Below are positions 44,908-53,041 of a stretch of 64,000 bases of DNA, piece by piece. The stretch comes from Salinicoccus luteus DSM 17002 (lineage in GTDB: Bacteria; Bacillota; Bacilli; Staphylococcales; Salinicoccaceae), in assembly GCF_000712035.1 (NCBI RefSeq), contig NZ_KL544008.1, positions 156,544 to 220,543 of the forward strand, read 5' to 3'. The notes below the pieces were generated by a model. The model searched no databases and had not been told where the DNA came from. It saw only the letters and a list, made by a program, of their open reading frames with translations. The position numbers and the translations under genes are program-made. Position 1 is the first letter of the stretch. Each line of letters begins with the position of its first letter.

Positions 44908-45462
44908 ATGGCGCGACGCATCGTATTGGACCTCGCTGTAACATTGGATGGCTATATCGAAGGGGAGCATGGTGAAATCGACTGGTGCATCATGGATCCG
45001 GAGATGAATTTCACGGATTTTCTGGAATCGGTGGATACCATAATCTTCGGCAGGAAGAGCTATGAATTGTGGTAATCGTATGTACAGGAGAAGACGAGTG
45101 CCGATCTCGATCAGGAGATGAAGATGACTGAAGCCAAGGAGAAGATCGTCTTTTCGCGGTCGAAGCGAGGGACGGAGGGCAACGTGACATTCACCGGTGG
45201 GGTGCAAGAGACGGTCGAGGCGCTGAAGTCCCGAGGAGGCAGGGATATCTGGCTGTATGGCGGTGCGGAACTGATCACTGAATTCGTGAACCAGGGACTC
45301 GTCGATGAATACCGGCTGTCCATCCATCCCGTCCTGCTCGGCAGGGGGAAGCCTCTGTTCAATAATATTGAAGGACGGTTGAATCTGGAACTTAAGAAAG
45401 TGAACCGGTACCAGTCCGGTGTGGTGCAGCTGACATATGGAAAGACGTCAGAATTATCTTAG
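44908..45462 (+). pseudogene. DHFR-like (RibD C-terminal) family protein gene with in-frame stop
   Basis: The frame opens at ATG 44908 (after AAAGGGGAATTGCC) with RRIVLDLAVTLDGYIEG, a YyaP/YwjB-type dihydrofolate-reductase-like start, and runs to TAA at 45073-45075 after GRKSYELW. The same frame continues without shift to 45462 with the family's remaining parts (EKIVFSRS, GGRDIWLYGGAELITEF, DEYRLSIHPVLLGRGKPLF). A single base change would have made the stop. The part after the stop could restart at ATG 45118 but would lack the N-terminal nucleotide-binding strand. A sequencing error is the alternative. Confidence 0.85.
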
Positions 45463-45504
45463 AAGACGTTGACAACACAAAAGGGAATGAAGGAGGTGGA
45501 ATGA

Positions 45505-45684
45505 ATGAGGACCATTGAATACAAAGGGGTCACCTACACGGTGATACAGGCAATTCCCGGGTCGGATCTATTGCTTGTATATGAAGAGGAGGAAAGCTTC
45601 TCGAGCGGTGTGAACTATCCGGCGACTTGCCTGGTGGTGCCGGATGTTCAGCATCCCGACTATCATCAGCATGCCTATGACTGA
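45505..45684 (+). CDS. Small conserved-looking hypothetical protein, 59 aa
   Basis: ATG 45505 lies 8 nt after a perfect AGGAGG (45491-45496) and opens a 59-aa frame: MRTIEYKGVTYTVIQAIPGS, then DLLLVYEEEESFSSG and a His-rich end (DVQHPDYHQHAYD). Third-position composition is coding-like, and the frame ends 57 bp before a terminator hairpin. It follows the DHFR-like pseudogene by 42 bp. No family is recognised; the histidines at the end might bind metal. Confidence 0.6.
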   Translation: MRTIEYKGVTYTVIQAIPGSDLLLVYEEEESFSSGVNYPATCLVVPDVQHPDYHQHAYD

Positions 45685-45740
45685 ATGCTTTCCCCTTCTG
45701 TGGAGAGGCGTTTCAATAGGTATAGGGACGGCATAAGTAG

Positions 45741-45770
45741 AACTGGCAGGATCCTTGGATCCTGCCAGTT
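45741..45770. terminator. Bidirectional terminator
   Basis: AACTGGCAGGATCC (45741-45754) and GGATCCTGCCAGTT (45757-45770) form a perfect 14-bp stem between converging genes; T-runs are weak. Confidence 0.75.
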
Positions 45771-45774
45771 CTGT

Positions 45775-46080
45775 CTAGTCAATCGGTTTATGATTTATTT
45801 TGGAGAGCTGCTGGCTGATTTCAAAAATCTTGCCATTCACCCTGTCGATGCCGAAATTGGCGAGTCTCTTCGTGTGCATTTCAAGATACTGTTCTGCGTC
45901 GTCATGGGTTTCAAATGCGTAGATGCCATCGGCTTCTTTCCTGTCGGCGTTCTCGGTCCAGATCTTCCATAGGAATCCTGGTTCGTCATTGATGCTCTCG
46001 GCGAGGTCCTTGAACGCTTCCGACATTTCTTCGCCGAAAGGGCCTTCCATTTTGAAATCCACCTGCAACAGTACTGCCAT
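45775..46080 (-). CDS. YdhR-family putative mono-oxygenase (dimeric alpha+beta barrel)
   Basis: A 101-aa protein matching the YdhR family along its full length: MAVLLQVDFKMEGPFGEEM start, FKDLAESINDEPGFLWKIWTEN, then AFETHDDAEQYLEMHTKRL. It forms a ferredoxin-like alpha+beta barrel as in small antibiotic-biosynthesis mono-oxygenases. Substrate and in vivo role are unknown. A single gene with AGGGGAATC upstream of its start. Confidence 0.82.
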   Translation of the reverse strand: MAVLLQVDFKMEGPFGEEMSEAFKDLAESINDEPGFLWKIWTENADRKEADGIYAFETHDDAEQYLEMHTKRLANFGIDRVNGKIFEISQQLSKINHKPID

Positions 46081-46233
46081 GAATGATTCCCCTCCATTTC
46101 TTGATTATCTTCTCTATATCCAATTTTACTGATTCTATGTAGCCGGTTGCCAATGACAGCTGATCGGATGTATTTCCAAGCCAAGTTCGGGTAGAGTAAG
46201 GATAGATATATAACGATACAGAGGAGGATCTAT

Positions 46234-47010
46234 ATGAATATTGGAATCATTGGTGCAGGCGCCATCGCAAATGTGATGCTCGAGTGCATCAATCATGACA
46301 GTCATGAAAATTTGAAGATTAAGAGCGTATTCGTAAGAAACAAAGAGAAGTATCAGCATCTGGAAGACGAGTTTGGCGTCACACTGTATACGGATCTCGA
46401 CCGGTTCTTATCGTCCAACATCGATATGGTGGTCGAAGCGGCGAATGGGGAAGTGGTGAAGGCACACCTGCCTGAAGTGCTCAAACATAAAGACGCCATG
46501 CTGATCAGTGTCGGTGCACTCTCGGACGGGGAACTGGTGGCGGAACTGATGCGGGTTGCGAAAAATCATGAGCACACCCTTCATCTCCCGTCCGGTGCCA
46601 TCGGCGGTCTTGATCTCCTCCAGAATGCTCAATCCCACGGCGACCTGAAAAAGGTCACACTGACGACGCGGAAGCCGGCGTCTGCACTCAGCTATGAGAA
46701 CCTGGAGTCGGAGCGGGTGGTGTTTGATGGAAAGGCCAAAGACGCCATCACCCTCTATCCGCAAAATATGAATGTGGCCATCATTCTCGGCATGGCAGGC
46801 ATGGGCATCGAGGAGACCGAAGTGATGCTGATTGCGGACCCGAATGTTGAGAGGAACATCCATCAGATTGAAATCGAAGGTGCATTCGGCAGGGCAGAAT
46901 TCAAAATAGAAAACCAGCCGCTGCCTGAAAACCAGAAGACGAGCTATCTTGCCGCCATCAGTATCCTCGGCACACTGGAACGGATCAACAGGAATTTCAG
47001 AATCGGGTAG
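46234..47010 (+). CDS. L-aspartate dehydrogenase (NadX-like)
   Basis: A 258-aa protein. The NAD-binding motif NIGIIGAGAIANVML is at the N-terminus, DMVVEAANGEVVKAHLPEVLKHKDAMLISVGALSD near residue 65, HLPSGAIGGLDLL near residue 113, and the C-terminal half has LYPQNMNVAIILGMAGMGIEET. This domain order matches aspartate dehydrogenase, which makes iminoaspartate for NAD synthesis or deaminates aspartate. No nadA or nadC gene is next to it. GAGGAGGATCTAT precedes the start. Confidence 0.85.
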   Translation: MNIGIIGAGAIANVMLECINHDSHENLKIKSVFVRNKEKYQHLEDEFGVTLYTDLDRFLSSNIDMVVEAANGEVVKAHLPEVLKHKDAMLISVGALSDGELVAELMRVAKNHEHTLHLPSGAIGGLDLLQNAQSHGDLKKVTLTTRKPASALSYENLESERVVFDGKAKDAITLYPQNMNVAIILGMAGMGIEETEVMLIADPNVERNIHQIEIEGAFGRAEFKIENQPLPENQKTSYLAAISILGTLERINRNFRIG

Positions 47011-47056
47011 ATCTATAGAAGGGCACATGTAAGATGGACGGCAGCAAAAATTGTGA

Positions 47057-47090
47057 AATCTCTGGAACTGTTGGTTCCAGAGATTTTTTG
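47057..47090 (+). terminator. Terminator after aspartate dehydrogenase gene
   Basis: AATCTCTGGAAC (47057-47068) pairs with GTTCCAGAGATT (47074-47085), followed by T-run. Confidence 0.9.
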
Positions 47091-47236
47091 ATTCCTGAAA
47101 ACAAATGAAACATTAAGAATATTTCATTTGTTTTTCAATTGTGTAAAAAAATTCTAAATCATGATTAATTTCCTACTGGGAAGGTAGACAAGATATGCAA
47201 GACCCATCACCTATTATCTAGAAGGAGGAGAATCAT

Positions 47237-48025
47237 ATGAAAATGAGAAGAAGATCACTCATGAAACTTACAGCACCAGCTCTGGCAATTGGTTTGGCAT
47301 TATCTGCACAGGGGGACGCTGAAGCAGCGAGTCCGAATGCCAACATCAATGCCAAAGTGAACTCAAATGCACAGGTCTCCCATTCAAACGGAGCGGGTCT
47401 GGCACATCGCCTCAGCCCAGTTGAAAGTAAACTGCAATCAGTGGAACTTGAAGCAAGCTTCATCGCTTCACAGCTTGAGAACGCTGAGTCACTGACTCCT
47501 GAACAATATGAATATTATCAAGGGGAGCTTGATTCCCTCCTTAATCGCGTCAACGCTTCTACGAATCAATTGAATGCAGTATCCAAGAAATTCAGCAATG
47601 ATGCATCAGGCATAGTAGAAGTGGAAGGTGACATCAATCTGACAATTTCACTCATTATTGAGTTGCAGGACCTGCTAGGAACCATTGAAATAGTTCCAGA
47701 AGCGCCTGAAGAAGAGGCACCTGGAGAAGAAGCGCCTGAAGAGCCAACACCAGAGGAGCCGATTGAGGAACCAACACCAGAAGAACCAATTGAGGAGCCA
47801 ACACCGGAAGAACCAATTGAGGAGCCAACACCAGAGGAACCAATTGAGGAGCCAACACCAGAGGAACCAATTGAGGAGCCAACACCAGAGGAACCAATTG
47901 AGGAACCAACACCAGAGGAACCGATTGAGGAACCGACACCAGAGGAACCGATTGAAGAACCAACACCAGAGGAACCGATTGAGGAACCAACACCAGAAGA
48001 GCCGGTTGAAGAACCAACACAATAA
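47237..48025 (+). CDS. Secreted protein with Pro/Glu-rich nonapeptide repeats
   Basis: A 262-aa exported protein. A basic start (KMRRRSLMKLT) and hydrophobic stretch lead to a signal-peptidase site near AEA|ASPNAN (about residue 33). A roughly 120-residue helical domain follows (LSPVESKLQSVELEASFIASQ, then TPEQYEYYQGELDSLLNRVNA), then a C-terminal tail of ten PTPEEPIEE repeats ending in PTQ. No LPXTG, GW or LysM anchor is visible, so it is probably released or held by charge. The acidic proline-rich tail may act as a stalk or calcium/cation-binding polymer. Start ATG 47237 after AGAAGGAGGAGAATCAT. Function unknown. Confidence 0.8.
   Translation: MKMRRRSLMKLTAPALAIGLALSAQGDAEAASPNANINAKVNSNAQVSHSNGAGLAHRLSPVESKLQSVELEASFIASQLENAESLTPEQYEYYQGELDSLLNRVNASTNQLNAVSKKFSNDASGIVEVEGDINLTISLIIELQDLLGTIEIVPEAPEEEAPGEEAPEEPTPEEPIEEPTPEEPIEEPTPEEPIEEPTPEEPIEEPTPEEPIEEPTPEEPIEEPTPEEPIEEPTPEEPIEEPTPEEPIEEPTPEEPVEEPTQ
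47744..48013 (+). repeat. Ten tandem copies of a 27-bp coding repeat
   Basis: Exactly 10 x 27 bp, beginning at each CCA-ACA-CC(A/G) and encoding PTPEEP(I/V)EE; an eleventh partial copy ends the gene. Copies differ mainly at third positions (GAG/GAA, CCA/CCG). No insertions or deletions break the frame. The array is prone to length change by slippage. Confidence 0.95.
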
Positions 48026-48057
48026 TCGAATCTCAGCTATACAACATCTGGAAGTTG

Positions 48058-48085
48058 AAACGGTCCGCAGTGCGGGCCGTTTTAT
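48058..48085 (+). terminator. Terminator after the repeat-protein gene
   Basis: AAACGGTCCGC pairs with GCGGGCCGTTT around a 3-nt loop (48058-48083, one G-U pair), followed by TATTAT. Confidence 0.8.
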
Positions 48086-48195
48086 TATGTATTCACAGAT
48101 TTACACATTCTTTTATAAACTATCAGATGCGTTTCATATTTCTTTTTATGGTTACATAAAAGGAAAGGGAATTTTAGAGAAATGGAGTGGATATC

Positions 48196-48930
48196 ATGAA
48201 ATGTACAATCGTTGGCATGTGGGGTGGCTTCCCGAAGAAGAGCGAGCCGACTTCAGGCTATCTGGTCGAGAAGGACGGATTTGCCATCCTGCTCGATGCA
48301 GGGAGCGGGGTGGCGGCACACGTACAGAACCATATCGATCTGAATGATCTGCATCATATTTTTCTCACCCATTATCATTACGACCATTCCGTAGATATCG
48401 GTTCCTTCCTGTTCGGGCGCATGATCAGCACACAGCTCGGCCGGGTGGACAAGACGCTCAACTTTTATGGCCCTAGTGACAAGGGTGTCGGGAAGCAGGT
48501 GAACAAAGTGAAGAACAATACTTTTCATCCATATGACAAGGACAGCACATTCAAAGTTGGACCATTCTCTATAGAATTCCATAAGAATGCACATACGGTC
48601 GAAACATATGCGATGCGCATTACGGATGACGATGGGCATGTGCTCGTCTATACTGCCGACACGAGTTACAGGAAGAGCCTTGTGCGTTTCGCACAAGATG
48701 CGGACGTATTGATTTCAGAATGCAGTCTGTATGCCGGTGAAGACGGTGAGAAGATGGGCCATATGAATGCCGAGGAAGTCGGTGGCCTGGCAGCCAAAGC
48801 GGGTGCTGGGAAACTAGTCCTTTCCCATCTGCCACACTATGGCAACCTGGATGAGCTTGCGGCTTCCGCCGAATCAGCCGGCGGAGAGAATGTTGTGCTG
48901 GCAGAAGTAGGGATGGAAATTGAGGTGTGA
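48196..48930 (+). CDS. MBL-fold metallohydrolase (YhfI-like)
   Basis: A 244-aa metallo-beta-lactamase-fold protein. The metal-binding LTHYHYDHSVDIG is near residue 57, NAHTVETYAMRI near 133 contributes a His, YTADTSYRKSL near 152 the bridging Asp, and LVLSHLPHYG near 216 the last His. The similarity is to the YhfI/ribonuclease-Z-like branch with unknown substrate. ATG 48196 has TGGAGTGGATATC upstream, preferred to the ATG three codons earlier. Confidence 0.87.
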   Translation: MKCTIVGMWGGFPKKSEPTSGYLVEKDGFAILLDAGSGVAAHVQNHIDLNDLHHIFLTHYHYDHSVDIGSFLFGRMISTQLGRVDKTLNFYGPSDKGVGKQVNKVKNNTFHPYDKDSTFKVGPFSIEFHKNAHTVETYAMRITDDDGHVLVYTADTSYRKSLVRFAQDADVLISECSLYAGEDGEKMGHMNAEEVGGLAAKAGAGKLVLSHLPHYGNLDELAASAESAGGENVVLAEVGMEIEV

Positions 48931-49023
48931 AGATCCTGAAGAATGGCATTAAACTGGCAAAGATCAAATAGGGAAGAAGAATATAAAATATGATTGAAGG
49001 ATCAAAGGATAGGAGGTGCTCTG

Positions 49024-49395
49024 ATGTCCAATGGAAAGGTAAATCAAAATCCTTTAAAGAAAAGTACACATAGAGGCAAACGAGTCACCGTTTCTTCAAA
49101 ACGACAGATCAGCATCCCAAAGGAATTTTGTGACGCCTTGGGAATCGAAAATGATGTTATTCTCGAACTTCATAATAATGGGATAATCGTCAGGCCAGTC
49201 AAGCAGCAAATAGATGATTTTTCGGAAGAATTGCTTTCAGACCTTATCGATGAAGGGTATGAGGGACAGGATTTGAAGCGGGTTTTTGCTGAAAGGAAAG
49301 CAATGATATCGTCTGCTGTGGACTCGCTTGCTGAAGAAGCCCACAACCAAAAAGCGTACAATTCGCTGGAAAATATGTTGGAAGATGCACATTAA
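49024..49395 (+). CDS. AbrB/MazE/SpoVT-family DNA-binding protein
   Basis: A 123-aa protein with a swapped-hairpin AbrB domain at about residues 18-60 (GKRVTVSSKRQISIPKEFCDALGIENDVILELHNNGIIVRP). A long helical, acidic C-terminal tail (EELLSDLIDEGYEGQDLKRVF and beyond) resembles MazE-type antitoxins that wrap a toxin. No toxin gene follows; the next gene is convergent. It is therefore an orphan antitoxin or a stand-alone regulator. ATG 49024 lies 7 nt after AGGAGG. Confidence 0.83.
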   Translation: MSNGKVNQNPLKKSTHRGKRVTVSSKRQISIPKEFCDALGIENDVILELHNNGIIVRPVKQQIDDFSEELLSDLIDEGYEGQDLKRVFAERKAMISSAVDSLAEEAHNQKAYNSLENMLEDAH

Positions 49396-49425
49396 AAAGC
49401 CGACCGATTCAATGAACCAGCCGGC
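49394..49425 (-). terminator. Terminator after the subtilisin-like gene (minus strand)
   Basis: On the minus strand GCCGGCTGGTTC and GAATCGGTCGGC (49425-49414 and 49410-49399) form a 12-bp stem with G-U pairs, followed by T5. Confidence 0.7.
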
Positions 49426-49455
49426 CGAAAAATATTATCTGATAAAGGTTTGTGT

Positions 49456-50772
49456 CTATAGTGGTGGCCCATCCGCTGATGCGGACTTCTGACGGTTTTC
49501 TGCATAGCGGATTGCCATCTCAACAGCATTTTCCGCATCGATATAGCCCCATTGGCTGCCGAATGCCGGCTCACCGGTCATCTGAAGTATGCTTTTCACA
49601 TCGTTCGGGCTCAAGTCCGGATTCGCTTCAAGCATCAGGGCGATAACGCCTGCACATATGGGTGTCGCCATGGAGGTGCCGGACATCTGTATATAGTTTT
49701 CATCGATGACCTGGTCGGCGCGCTCGCTTGCAGCCGTGGAGTCTGGTGATAACAAAGAGATGATGTTTGTGCCGGGGGCATAGATATCCGGTTTGACCAT
49801 CTGGTCGATGGTGGGACCCCGGCTGGAGAATTCAGCGATTTCATCATCAGTGCGTTCAACTGTATTCCTGTCATCTGTTGCACCGACCGTGATGATGAAG
49901 GGATTGATGGCAGGCGTACCGATGGTGGACGGCGCCGGCCCCTCGTTGCCTGCAGCAGCAACTACAGTCATGCCGGCATGCCACGCTTCCTGTGCAGCCA
50001 GGGACAATGGATCCCTTCTATATGATTCAAGGGCTTTAGAACCGAGAGAGAGGGAGAGTATTTGGATGTTGTATGCCTCTTTATTTTCCATGCACCATTC
50101 GATGCCCTCGATGATGTTGGACAGATTGCCGCCGCCTGCACCGTTCAGCACTTTCACGCCGACGAGGGATGCCTTTGGAGCCGGTCCTTTATATTCTCCG
50201 TTGGACAGGGCACCGTTCCCTGCTGCATCTCCGGCACAGTGCGTGCCATGTCCATTATCGTCATAGGGGTCAGTTTCTCCATTTATTACATCATGGAATG
50301 CGATGATGCGGTTTTCCGGTGTGGTCAGATCATCATGGGGATGGACGCCGGTATCAAGGACCGCAATCGTCACACCTTCTCCGCTCAGGTTATGCGTGTC
50401 CCTGACCTTCCCGGATCCGATCTGTGCGTCTGTGATGTCGAGGTACGCCGAAACGGGGCGGTCATAATATATCCGTTCAATGGCGTCGTGATCCTTGATC
50501 TCCTTGATCTTCTCGGGTGTGAGGGCACCTTTCATGCTGTTGATGATGCGTATTTCATGGTCCAGGTGGTTATGGGAATCGATGTTGCATTGCTTGAAAA
50601 GGTCATCCTTTTCCTCATCCCTGCACCCCTGCCTACATTTTATGATGATCGGAATTTCACTGGTGCCGGTCGCCTGATAGGCATTCCTCCGGTCGATGCG
50701 CAGCTGTTCAATCAGGCCGGGATCCAGTTTGTTGCTGCTTTCCTCATACCAGACGCTTTTTCTGTTGTTCAT
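49456..50772 (-). CDS. S8 family serine peptidase (AprX-like, probably cytoplasmic)
   Basis: A 438-aa subtilase. Catalytic Asp in VTIAVLDTGVHPHDD (near residue 140), His in DDNGHGTHCAGDAAG (near 175) and Ser in YIQMSGTSMATPICAGVIAL (near 372) are all present, with oxyanion Asn in AAAGNEGPAPSTIG. There is no signal peptide. The N-terminal ~125 residues (IIIKCRQGCRDEEKD onward) look like an inhibitor-type prodomain as in AprX-like proteases. The start at 50772 follows AGAGGAGGAGAAGATA. It probably acts in the cytoplasm or is exported by an unusual path. Single gene. Confidence 0.92.
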   Translation of the reverse strand: MNNRKSVWYEESSNKLDPGLIEQLRIDRRNAYQATGTSEIPIIIKCRQGCRDEEKDDLFKQCNIDSHNHLDHEIRIINSMKGALTPEKIKEIKDHDAIERIYYDRPVSAYLDITDAQIGSGKVRDTHNLSGEGVTIAVLDTGVHPHDDLTTPENRIIAFHDVINGETDPYDDNGHGTHCAGDAAGNGALSNGEYKGPAPKASLVGVKVLNGAGGGNLSNIIEGIEWCMENKEAYNIQILSLSLGSKALESYRRDPLSLAAQEAWHAGMTVVAAAGNEGPAPSTIGTPAINPFIITVGATDDRNTVERTDDEIAEFSSRGPTIDQMVKPDIYAPGTNIISLLSPDSTAASERADQVIDENYIQMSGTSMATPICAGVIALMLEANPDLSPNDVKSILQMTGEPAFGSQWGYIDAENAVEMAIRYAENRQKSASADGPPL

Positions 50773-50963
50773 TATCTTCTCCTCCTCTGGATCATGATGG
50801 CATGGCATCATGACCGGCGAAATCCTTTACTTATTAAATTTCCAAATTATAGTTATCTAAACATTGTAAAAATTATTGATTTTTATATGATGATTAAATC
50901 TTCCACTCACGTGGTAGAGATATAATATGTAGGATGAATGCAAATCAGAAGGAGGCATTATTG

Positions 50964-51389
50964 ATGAAAGTCAGAGAAATTATGACGACTGAAGTCGAAA
51001 CATGCGGACCTGAAACGACCATCCAGGAAGTGGCATCAAAAATGATGGAGTTGGACGTCGGTTCCATTCCGGTCACAGAGGATGGCAACTTGAGGGGCAT
51101 CATCACAGACCGTGACCTGGTCATCCGGGGCATCGCTTCCCAGTTCTCGCTTGAGACACCGGTAAACCGTATCCTGTCATCCGACAATGTGACGGGAACA
51201 CCGGACATGGACGTGGAAGAAGCGGCAAACCTGATGGCACAGGAGCAGATACGCCGGCTGCCGATTATCGAGGACAACAGAGTGGCAGGTATTATTTCCC
51301 TCGGTGACGTAGCAGTGGACGAAGAAGATCCTGAGGACTCAGAAGTGGCCCTCGAGGAAATCTCCAAACCGGCAGAACCGGACAAATAG
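50964..51389 (+). CDS. CBS domain protein (YhcV-like)
   Basis: A 141-aa protein made of a tandem CBS pair: VREIMTTEVETCGPETTIQEVASKMMELDVGSIPVTEDG and NRILSSDNVTGTPDMDVEEAANLMAQEQIRRLPIIEDNRVAGIISLGDVA, then an acidic tail. CBS pairs bind adenine nucleotides and report energy state. ATG 50964 has GAAGGAGGCATTATTG upstream. Stand-alone CBS proteins of this type are frequent in Bacillales, but the partner is unknown. Confidence 0.9.
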   Translation: MKVREIMTTEVETCGPETTIQEVASKMMELDVGSIPVTEDGNLRGIITDRDLVIRGIASQFSLETPVNRILSSDNVTGTPDMDVEEAANLMAQEQIRRLPIIEDNRVAGIISLGDVAVDEEDPEDSEVALEEISKPAEPDK

Positions 51390-51406
51390 AACAGCATTTA
51401 TGTATA

Positions 51407-51436
51407 TTCCAGGGTAATCGCCCTGGAATTTTTTTG
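51407..51436 (+). terminator. Terminator after CBS gene
   Basis: TTCCAGGG (51407-51414) pairs with CCCTGGAA (51421-51428), followed by T7. Confidence 0.9.
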
Positions 51437-51498
51437 TTCACTTGTGAATGAAAGGGTATATAATATGAAAGGTCTTTGTAAAATACGAGTGAGAGGAA

Positions 51499-52386
51499 GT
51501 GTTCCAAATAGATATCAAGCATATGCGGTACTTCGCAGCCATCGTACGCCACGGCAGCATGACGGAGGCATCGAACCATCTGTATATTTCGCAGCCCACC
51601 ATCAGCAAGGCGATCCATGATGTGGAAACGGAACTCGGCATGCAGCTGTTCGACCGCAACCGCAGGAAGTTCGTGCTGACGGATGCAGGCAAGGTCTTCT
51701 ACGACCAGTGTGAGGAGATACTCCGCCGCCATTCGGAACTGAAGAACGATCTGAAGAACATGGTCGGCATGCGCCAGGGACAGATCAAGATTGGACTGCC
51801 CCCGATCATGGATGTGGGCAGGCTGATGGGCATCGTCAAGGATTTCCATGCGATGTACCCCGAGATCACCTTCCAGCTGATCGAAAGCGGCAGCGGTACG
51901 ATAGAGACCCGGCTCCGCCAAGACGCGATCGATATCGGCATCACGGTGCTGCCGACGGAAGGGGAGGATTTCGACGCCTTCAACTTCCTGACGGAATCGC
52001 TGAAGCTCGTAGTCCATCGGGACCATCCGCTTGCCGGAGAGGCCTCCATTGATCTGAACGCCCTCAAGGATGAGCACTTCATCATGTTCAACGAGGACTT
52101 CTACTTGAATGAAATCATCACTTCCGCATGCAAAAATGCCGGGTTCACACCGAAGGTCATCTCGGAGACCGCCCAGTGGCATTTCATCGAGGAGATGATC
52201 AATGCGGAGCTCGGCATCTGCATCCTGCCGGAGAGTGTTGCAGCACTCCTCAAGAGCTCATCGGTGACGGTGGATATTCATGAACCCGTGCTGAAATGGC
52301 GGCTCGGCGTCATCTGGAACCGGGATCGGTACATGAACTTCATCACGAAGGAATGGTTGAAGTTCTTCCAGCAGTACTATGAATAG
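51499..52386 (+). CDS. LysR-family transcriptional regulator (CidR-like)
   Basis: A ~292-295-aa LysR regulator. The helix-turn-helix is MRYFAAIVRHGSMTEASNHLYISQPTISKAIHDVETELGMQLFDRNRRKFVLTDAGK (first ~65 residues), then a periplasmic-binding-like effector domain (IKIGLPPIMDVGRLMGIV, TFQLIESGSGTIETRL, LVVHRDHPLAG). The N-terminus resembles CidR, which responds to acetate/carbon overflow and controls cid/lrg genes in staphylococci. GTG 51499 overlaps its own Shine-Dalgarno (GAGAGGAAG). ATA at 51508 is 8 nt from it and coincides with the Met that opens CidR-type proteins. No cid or alsSD genes are adjacent. Confidence 0.88.
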   Translation: MFQIDIKHMRYFAAIVRHGSMTEASNHLYISQPTISKAIHDVETELGMQLFDRNRRKFVLTDAGKVFYDQCEEILRRHSELKNDLKNMVGMRQGQIKIGLPPIMDVGRLMGIVKDFHAMYPEITFQLIESGSGTIETRLRQDAIDIGITVLPTEGEDFDAFNFLTESLKLVVHRDHPLAGEASIDLNALKDEHFIMFNEDFYLNEIITSACKNAGFTPKVISETAQWHFIEEMINAELGICILPESVAALLKSSSVTVDIHEPVLKWRLGVIWNRDRYMNFITKEWLKFFQQYYE

Positions 52387-52503
52387 CGCCTAAGACCGCT
52401 TTCATAGTTTTTATCTATGGACCCCATGAAATACCACTATTTTTTGGAAAGGGTTTTCAGGGTGTAGGATGGATCCATCAGATAAATGAGAGGTAGAAAT
52501 GTT

Positions 52504-53028
52504 ATGTCAGATTATAAAAATCCTAAAGACAGTAAAGTGATCAGCATTGATCAGGTATTCGCGAACGATTTGAACAACTACGATACGCTGTTTGGCGGCG
52601 TATTGATGAAACGCATAGATAATGTCGCATCCCTTGCCGCAAGAAGGCACGCGCGGGTGAAGGAATGTGTCACGGCCTCCATCGACTCCATCGACTTCCT
52701 GCATCCCATCACGCAGGCCGAATCCGTATGCATCGAGGCATTCGTCACATCCACAGGAAAGCGCAGCATGGAAGTATTCTGCAAGGTCATTACCGAAGAT
52801 CTCGTGACGGAGGACCGCAAAGTGGCGGCCACCGCCTTCCTCACATTCGTCGCACTCGATGAGGAGACGAAGCGCCCGATTGCGGTGCCCGGCATCGTGC
52901 CGGAAACCGAAGAGGAGAAATACCTCTACGAATCCAATGCACAGCGTACGGCAATGCGCCGGGAACGCCGCGAGCACAGTAAAGAGCTCACGACGAACAT
53001 CAGCATCGAAAAACCATGGGATATATAG
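52504..53028 (+). CDS. Acyl-CoA thioesterase (YkhA-like hotdog fold)
   Basis: A 174-aa hotdog thioesterase: VFANDLNNYDTLFGGVLMKRIDNVASLAARRHAR with the catalytic Asn/Asp region, VTASIDSIDFLHPI near residue 57 and RKVAATAFLTFVALDEE near residue 105. The family hydrolyses short to long acyl-CoAs. The charged tail (RRERREHSKEL) is common in Bacillales versions. ATG 52504 follows GAGAGGTAGAAATG. 13 bp separate it from a small gene downstream, suggesting an operon. Confidence 0.9.
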   Translation: MSDYKNPKDSKVISIDQVFANDLNNYDTLFGGVLMKRIDNVASLAARRHARVKECVTASIDSIDFLHPITQAESVCIEAFVTSTGKRSMEVFCKVITEDLVTEDRKVAATAFLTFVALDEETKRPIAVPGIVPETEEEKYLYESNAQRTAMRRERREHSKELTTNISIEKPWDI

Positions 53029-53041
53029 GGGGGCGTCATTC

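Noticed and set aside
44908-45117. The short first part of the DHFR-like gene as an independent small protein
   Set aside because: The downstream frame continues the same family without shift, so the unit is best read as one interrupted gene.
46160-46205. GTATTT-N13-GGGTAG before the aspartate dehydrogenase gene as a sigma-B promoter
   Set aside because: The -35 part matches the consensus poorly, and the gene has no obvious stress role.
47763-48347. A long open frame in another phase through the 27-bp repeats (Asn/Gln/Arg-rich)
   Set aside because: It is a shadow caused by the repeat having no stop in other phases. The repeat-protein frame has a signal peptide, a ribosome site and silent third-position variation.
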